A stretch of DNA of 64,000 nt from DASVEE01 sp036380735 (GTDB lineage: Bacteria > Acidobacteriota > Thermoanaerobaculia > Gp7-AA8). Where the stretch lies: positions 1 through 64,000 of the forward strand of contig DASVEE010000003.1 of assembly GCA_036380735.1 (NCBI GenBank), written 5' to 3'. Of this stretch, positions 60,122 through 64,000 are shown in pieces. The position numbers were made by a program, and so were the translations under genes. The notes beneath the pieces were generated by a model that was not told the DNA's origin, searched no databases, and saw nothing but the letters and a program-made list of their open reading frames with translations. Position 1 is the first letter of the stretch. Every line of letters starts with the position of its first letter.

Positions 60122-60811
60122 ATGCGTAGAAACAGCAATCCAGAAAAGCTGCGCGACATGGTCCGCAGCATTCTTCCGTCGAAGAACCGTGAAGCCGCAC
60201 GTGCGGCGAAAGTCACCGAGCGCCGTCGCGTCCGCCGCGCCGTGCGCACGGATCTCCGTCATGAGGACTATGAAACGAGCCCTGTCGATTTCCTTCAGGA
60301 CGCGTTTCAGTCCCCGAACGTCTACTGGCGCCGCGGCGGCGACAAGCTCAATCATTTTCTGCGGTGGTGCGAAGCCATCACCGCGGGGATGACCGCCGTC
60401 GACGCGTTGTCGTACGTCCGCAGCCTCCTGCCGCGCAATCTCATCGGCGAGCATGCGTACGAGCATTGGAAAGAGGTGTGTACCCGCGATCGTCGGTACG
60501 GGTCGAAGTCGCAGCACCACGAGCGCCGCCGGCGCGAGCTGCAAAGCCGCTTCGACCAGACCCGCTGCGCCCTCCGCGGGGCACTCCGCGAAGACCCCAC
60601 GCTCCTCGGGCGCCTCAACGCCGACATCAAACGCGGCCGGCAACCCGATCCACCACGCCGGCTGCTGCGAGGGATGCACGACGTCGATGCTTTCGTGCAA
60701 TTCGTCCTGTACGGCGGGCCGGACATCCCGCACGACTGCTGGGTGTACAACTTCATTCCGGTCAGCCACGGGGTGGAGTACGAATGCCTCATGCGGGCGG
60801 TGAACCAATAG
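60122..60811 (+). CDS. hypothetical protein, 229 aa
   Basis: Not recognised. The N-terminal ~50 residues are strongly basic (SKNREAARAAKVTERRRVRRAVRTDLRHE), and another basic stretch is RRYGSKSQHHERRRRELQSRF. The body is helical, ending in GGPDIPHDCWVYNFIPVSHGVEYECLMR. The charge suggests nucleic-acid binding. The stop codon (TAG, 60809-60811) is part of the 9-bp repeat element that follows. Confidence 0.7.
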   Translation: MRRNSNPEKLRDMVRSILPSKNREAARAAKVTERRRVRRAVRTDLRHEDYETSPVDFLQDAFQSPNVYWRRGGDKLNHFLRWCEAITAGMTAVDALSYVRSLLPRNLIGEHAYEHWKEVCTRDRRYGSKSQHHERRRRELQSRFDQTRCALRGALREDPTLLGRLNADIKRGRQPDPPRRLLRGMHDVDAFVQFVLYGGPDIPHDCWVYNFIPVSHGVEYECLMRAVNQ

Positions 60812-60907
60812 GACAGATGGGACGAATGGGACAGATGGGACTCGCGCATGCGCTTGACGCGAAGCCGGGGCTCATCGGTCCTGTTCGTCCCATTCGTCTC
60901 CTGGGTC
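60807..60907. repeat. 9-bp repeat hairpin between unknown gene and beta-lactamase-like gene
   Basis: Left arm 60807-60840 (AATAGGACAGATGGGACG and on) and right arm 60873-60907 (CATCGGTCCTGTTCGTCC...) around a ~30-base core. It supplies the stop codon of the upstream gene and ends five bases before the -10 box of the next. Confidence 0.85.
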
Positions 60908-60911
60908 CATT

Positions 60912-60917
60912 TAGAAT
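60912..60917 (+). promoter_or_regulatory. -10 box for the beta-lactamase-like gene
   Basis: TAGAAT, seven bases before the GTG at 60925: leaderless spacing. Confidence 0.45.
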
Positions 60918-60924
60918 CCCCCAC

Positions 60925-61791
60925 GTGAAACGCTCCGCCGCACTCCTGCTGCTTCTTCTCACCGCCTGCGCTTCCTCGCAAGACGGCCTCGCCATCCGCG
61001 TCGACCGCATCCTTGCGGCGCACCCGCAGCAAACGATCGCCGTGGCCATGCTCGATCTCCGCGACGGCAGCACGTTCGCACGCAACGAGCGCGAGGTCTT
61101 CCACGCCGCCAGCACGATGAAGGTGCCGGTCATGCTCGGCGTGTTCGAGGCCATCACGCGCGGCGAGCTGCGGCTCGACCAGCCGGTGCCGGTGCACAAC
61201 GAATTCACCAGCATCTTCGACGGCTCGCGCTATTCGCTGGAGTCGCGCGAAGACTCCGACCAGTCGCTGTACGACTCCATCGGGCGAGAGGTCGCGCTCG
61301 AGGAGCTCGTGCGCCGCATGATCGTGCGCAGCTCCAACCTCGCCACGAACCTCGTCATCGAGCGTCTCGGAGCGCCGCGCGTCATGGCGCTGATGAAACA
61401 GATCGGCGCGAACGACATCCAGGTGCTGCGCGGCGTCGAGGACGACAAGGCGTACCACGCCGGGATGAACAACACGACGACCGCGCACGACCTCATGCTG
61501 ATCTTCCGCACGATCGCGGTCGGCGAAGCGATCTCGCGCGAAGCATCGTCGACGATGACCGCGATCCTCCTCGCGCAGGAGCACAACGACGGCATCCCCG
61601 CCGGATTGCCAACCGGCACGCGCGTCGCGCACAAGACCGGCTCCATCACCGCCATCTCCCACGACGCCGGCATCGTCTATCGTCCCGACGGCTCCGCGTA
61701 CGTGCTCGTCGTCCTGACGCGCGGCTTCAAGGACGGCGACGAAGCCCAGCGCGTCATCGCCGACATCGCCCGTGCTTCCTACCGGCCGTAG
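60925..61791 (+). CDS. class A beta-lactamase-like serine hydrolase lipoprotein
   Basis: 288 residues, GTG start, signal peptide with lipobox LLTAC (Cys15). The penicillin-interacting fold shows S63-T-M-K66 (SxxK), S136-S-N138 in place of SDN, and HKTGS near the end. The class A omega-loop ExxLN motif is not clear. Such proteins may be beta-lactamases or peptidoglycan-related hydrolases; SSN instead of SDN and the lipid anchor leave resistance uncertain. Confidence 0.85.
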   Translation: MKRSAALLLLLLTACASSQDGLAIRVDRILAAHPQQTIAVAMLDLRDGSTFARNEREVFHAASTMKVPVMLGVFEAITRGELRLDQPVPVHNEFTSIFDGSRYSLESREDSDQSLYDSIGREVALEELVRRMIVRSSNLATNLVIERLGAPRVMALMKQIGANDIQVLRGVEDDKAYHAGMNNTTTAHDLMLIFRTIAVGEAISREASSTMTAILLAQEHNDGIPAGLPTGTRVAHKTGSITAISHDAGIVYRPDGSAYVLVVLTRGFKDGDEAQRVIADIARASYRP

Positions 61792-61885
61792 CGATACCAG
61801 CCCCCTTCGCCCGGGAATCCGCTACTACACGTAGAAAACTTGCCCCGCTGCCGCACCCGAGGGAGTCTCACCATCGAGGTGCAGC

Positions 61886-62131
61886 ATGAACAAGAAAATG
61901 AAGCGGATGATGCAAGAGATCCAACGGCGCGGCGGCATCGTGTACGTCAACGAAAACCTCCCCGAAGACCTCGCCGAGCGCTTCCTGGAAGAAGTGCTCG
62001 ACTGCCCCGCCTGCGAAGACGACACCTGCGGCAACTCCCTCTTCGGAGGCCCGCCGATCGATTGGATCTACGCCGGCAGCCACCCGGCCAACACCAGCAA
62101 CCGGCGGGAACGCCGGCGGGCGGACCGATAG
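61886..62131 (+). CDS. small CxxC protein, 81 aa
   Basis: Not recognised. A basic N-terminus (MNKKMKRMMQEIQRRGG) is followed by IVYVNENLPEDLAERFLEEVLDCPACEDDTC, a possible metal site with C-x2-C and a third Cys four residues on, then SLFGGPPIDWIYAGSH. The C-terminal Arg-rich tail and the stop codon come from the 9-bp repeat element, so the original 3' end may have been replaced. Confidence 0.65.
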   Translation: MNKKMKRMMQEIQRRGGIVYVNENLPEDLAERFLEEVLDCPACEDDTCGNSLFGGPPIDWIYAGSHPANTSNRRERRRADR

Positions 62132-62196
62132 GACAAATAGGACCTATGGGACCGATAGGACAGATCTACCGGGTCCTATAGGTCCTATTCGTCCCA
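62125..62196. repeat. 9-bp repeat hairpin after the CxxC gene
   Basis: Left arm 62125-62165 (GGACCGATA, GGACAAATA, GGACCTATG, GGACCGATA, GGACAGATC) and right arm 62173-62196 (GTCCTATAG, GTCCTATTC, GTCCCACG) around a very short core. It contains the stop codon of the upstream gene. Confidence 0.9.
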
Positions 62197-62266
62197 CGAA
62201 TCCCGGCCGGCGTCGCCCAGCCTGCTACCGGTTCACCCGACGTTTGCCGTCAGCACCGGGGCCGCC

Positions 62267-62656
62267 CTAAACGCGCTCGATCCACTGCCGCAGAATCGCC
62301 GTCATCGCCGCGCTGCGTTGCCGCACCTCATCCGCATCGCGGAACGTTACCGTTGCCCGATCCGGCGCCAGCCATGTGAGCAGCGACTCCGGGTCGTCGA
62401 TCGTCACTCCCGCCACATCGGCGCGCTTCTTCGCCCCGAAGTGCAGAATGAGCTGCACCTTGTCGCGCGCACGCAGGTGGAAGGTCGCGAAATCCTCCGA
62501 CGTCCGAAAGCTCGGCGCGTTCCACTTGATCCCCTCACCGATTCTCCGGTCGGCCGCAAGGATCGTTTCCCGCAACGCCACGATCGCCTCTTTGTGAGGG
62601 TGGTCCAGCTCAGCAAGAAAAGCGTCGACGTCCGCAGCAACAGCACGTTTCACCAC
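62267..62656 (-). CDS. DUF1801 (YdhG-like) protein
   Basis: 129 residues. Residues ~10-115 follow the DUF1801 pattern: LAELDHPHKEAIVALRETILAADRRIGEGIKWNAPSFRT and ATFHLRARDKVQLILHFG. The family fold is related to frataxin-like/ferredoxin folds and its function is unknown. Precedes nothing obviously related. Confidence 0.85.
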   Translation of the reverse strand: MVKRAVAADVDAFLAELDHPHKEAIVALRETILAADRRIGEGIKWNAPSFRTSEDFATFHLRARDKVQLILHFGAKKRADVAGVTIDDPESLLTWLAPDRATVTFRDADEVRQRSAAMTAILRQWIERV

Positions 62657-62671
62657 GCGCGCATCCTCTCA

Positions 62672-63028
62672 TCACTCCGCGACAAACGCTGCAATCACCT
62701 CGATCGTGCCCACGATCTGATCGTTCAGCTCCTCGAGCTCCTCGGCCGGGATCCACCACTCCGTGTGATGCGACGCGCCGACACACTGCACGGCGTAGCG
62801 CGACATGAAGGACGTGCGCACGCGAAAGCGCGTCACGTAGCCTGCTCCGCTCTCCACCACGTTCCACTTCGAAGCGATCTCGGTCGCGTACTCTTCGTTC
62901 GTCACCGGATAGAAGATCGGCTGCTCCGGCAGCCGCGGGGGCCAGCGCCGCCAGCCACTCGCTTCCAGCAGCTCCAGCTCGCGAGGTCCAACCGGGCGAT
63001 AAAGCGTCGTCGTCTGGTCGTCGTCCAC
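62672..63028 (-). CDS. hypothetical protein of the 'ADP-ribosylation/crystallin J1'-annotated group, 118 aa
   Basis: 118 residues starting at GTG 63028. LYRPVGPRELELLEASGWRRWPPRLPEQPIFYPVTNEEYATEIASKWNV and the end HHTEWWIPAEELEELNDQIVGTIEVIAAF match a widespread small family often given that name in databases, although it shows no ADP-ribosylhydrolase fold. Function unknown. It ends 15 bases before the DUF1801 gene starts, so the two may form an operon. Confidence 0.8.
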   Translation of the reverse strand: MDDDQTTTLYRPVGPRELELLEASGWRRWPPRLPEQPIFYPVTNEEYATEIASKWNVVESGAGYVTRFRVRTSFMSRYAVQCVGASHHTEWWIPAEELEELNDQIVGTIEVIAAFVAE

Positions 63029-63113
63029 GCGGCCATTATCGCCGCCACATTCCCACCACAATCCCTCCCTCACCTTTCCTCGCATCCGCCGCCCCCTTGC
63101 CGTGGCACGCCGT

Positions 63114-63119
63114 TTTACT
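63114..63119 (+). promoter_or_regulatory. -10-like box for the 63126 gene
   Basis: TTTACT, six bases before the ATG; a weak match but at leaderless spacing. Confidence 0.25.
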
Positions 63120-63125
63120 CTGCCC

Positions 63126-63857
63126 ATGCACACGGACGCCCCCTCCTCCTACCGCCTCGAGCGCTGGCTCGCTCTCCTTCTCGGGTTGCTCTTCTTCCTT
63201 CCCATCGTCGCGAACGCCGACGACCTTCTCGCCACCGGCAGCTATCACGGAGAGGAAGTGCCGCACGTCTCCGGCGAGTCGTTCCTCGCCATGGTCGAGC
63301 ACGAGGACGGCCCCATCACGCTTCAGCCCGTGCGCATCCGCGTCACGCGCGAGCACGACCCTATCTCCGACCACGGCAAACAAGAGCAAACCGGCAAGCG
63401 CGTCGACGTCAAAGGCTTCGAAGGCATGCTCCTCCGCGGCACGGCGCTCCAGCCCGGCCGCGTCACCAGCGCCAAACCCGACTGCGCCGACATCGATATC
63501 TACACCAACCAGACCTTCGTCCTCGGCGACACCCGATACACGCTCCGCTTCCGCTGCGGGGCGATCCGAGGCCCTGGCCGCAGAGCCGACTGCCGCCTGA
63601 TGCTCGAAGCCAGCGGAGTCACCCAGGAGCTCGCGGTGCGTGAAGCGTACGAGAATGGCTCCCCCAAACTGACACTCCCCGAAACGGAACCGCACGTCTA
63701 CTTCGCCGGCGATCTCGATGGCGACGGAAAGCTCGACCTCATCATCGACCTCCGCACCACCGTCAACGAATGGCGCCCGACCCTCTTCCTCTCCACCGCC
63801 GCCAAGCCCGGAAAGCTCGTCGGCCAGACGGCCGTGTTCTCGTCCGTCGGCTGCTGA
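63126..63857 (+). CDS. secreted protein with calcium-loop (FG-GAP/EF-like) motif, 243 aa
   Basis: Signal peptide (LALLLGLLFFLPIVANA). The mature protein is beta-rich and has a D-x-D-x-D-x-x-D calcium loop (DLDGDGKLDLIIDL, ~200-213). Four cysteines could form disulfides. This looks like a periplasmic or outer-surface protein; no catalytic motif is seen. Start chosen at MHTDAP; an in-frame ATG at 63102 is an alternative. Confidence 0.75.
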   Translation: MHTDAPSSYRLERWLALLLGLLFFLPIVANADDLLATGSYHGEEVPHVSGESFLAMVEHEDGPITLQPVRIRVTREHDPISDHGKQEQTGKRVDVKGFEGMLLRGTALQPGRVTSAKPDCADIDIYTNQTFVLGDTRYTLRFRCGAIRGPGRRADCRLMLEASGVTQELAVREAYENGSPKLTLPETEPHVYFAGDLDGDGKLDLIIDLRTTVNEWRPTLFLSTAAKPGKLVGQTAVFSSVGC

Positions 63858-63904
63858 CGTTCGCTACGTTATCCTCACCTGCATCAATCCGTCGGAGTGA
63901 TCCT

Positions 63905-64000
63905 GTGAGGCCAACCTTGACCCGTCTCCTGCTTCTCCTCTCCTTCGTCCTCCCCGTCGCTGCGCTTCAAGCAGCGACGCCAACACTCCTCCCCATCGCC
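63905..64000 (+). CDS. partial secreted protein (start only)
   Basis: GTG start with a GGAGTGA ribosome-binding site. The first 32 residues are a signal peptide (TRLLLLLSFVLPVAALQA, then ATPTLLPIA). The rest is beyond the window. It begins 47 bases after the previous secreted protein and is probably co-transcribed with it. Confidence 0.6.
   Translation, partial: MRPTLTRLLLLLSFVLPVAALQAATPTLLPIA

Noticed and set aside
60925..61791. Acquired antibiotic resistance gene
   Set aside because: Although the fold is class A beta-lactamase-like, SSN replaces SDN, the omega-loop motif is unclear, and base composition and promoter type match the rest of the chromosome.

Overview
The window is GC-rich bacterial chromosome. 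It begins inside a 16S rRNA gene read leftward. That gene is followed by a rRNA leader with a boxA and a near-consensus sigma-70 promoter, and then by about 80 protein genes. The complete classical (MenFDHCEBAG) menaquinone pathway, many lipoproteins and TPR proteins, M14 and S9 secreted peptidases, DUF692/TIGR04222 genes and the 16S 5' end suggest a free-living Gram-negative, probably of the phylum Acidobacteriota. This placement is an inference and rests on only ~130 bases of 16S.

Layout. 1-540: rRNA start and promoter. 940-10080 (minus): a YfhO-like membrane protein, then menE, menC, menA, menB, menH, menD and menF, mostly with overlapping or closely spaced ends; ubiE/menG is divergent at 10150. 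11069-15719: the thrA-thrB-thrC operon from aspartate to threonine. 15.9-22.7 kb: small secreted, regulatory and unknown genes, and a large 21-bp tandem array. 22.8-31.9 kb: M14 peptidase, methyltransferase, a Phd/ParE-type toxin-antitoxin pair, a membrane protein/ECF sigma/anti-sigma cluster, an amidohydrolase and a thioesterase. 32-39.2 kb: PilZ protein, murB, two divergent POT transporters, a LigD-like polymerase/phosphoesterase and a second toxin-antitoxin pair. 39.3-49.9 kb: oligopeptidase, queA, SDR, a two-component system, a glutaminyl-tRNA synthetase fused to a TPR-like domain, and a sulfatase-TPR lipoprotein. 49.9-53.6 kb: an operon with a DUF692 (MNIO) enzyme and a membrane protein ending in a Cys-Gly tail. 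54-59.6 kb: methyltransferase, two M50 proteases and a RiPP-like locus. 59.6-64 kb: unknown small genes, a class A beta-lactamase-like lipoprotein and a partial secreted protein.

Two loci look like undescribed peptide-modification systems. At 56232-59547 a 35-residue Cys/Trp peptide with a very strong ribosome-binding site is followed by a hairpin, a PqqD-M50 fusion and an NTPase-like/TPR protein. At 49927-51790 a DUF692 iron oxygenase and a small partner are translationally coupled to a TIGR04222-type membrane protein whose six-Cys glycine tail could be the substrate.

The most pervasive unexplained signal is a set of intergenic elements built from short tandem repeats (mostly 9 bp, consensus GTCCYATNS), commonly arranged as two inverted arms that would fold into long hairpins. 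There are about twenty 9-bp elements here, plus at least four unrelated-sequence families with the same architecture. Several have entered coding sequences in frame (menD, queA, ligD, thrB), and several provide the stop codon of the gene they abut. Many genes also have a -10 box only 6-10 bases from the start codon, which suggests widespread leaderless transcription.
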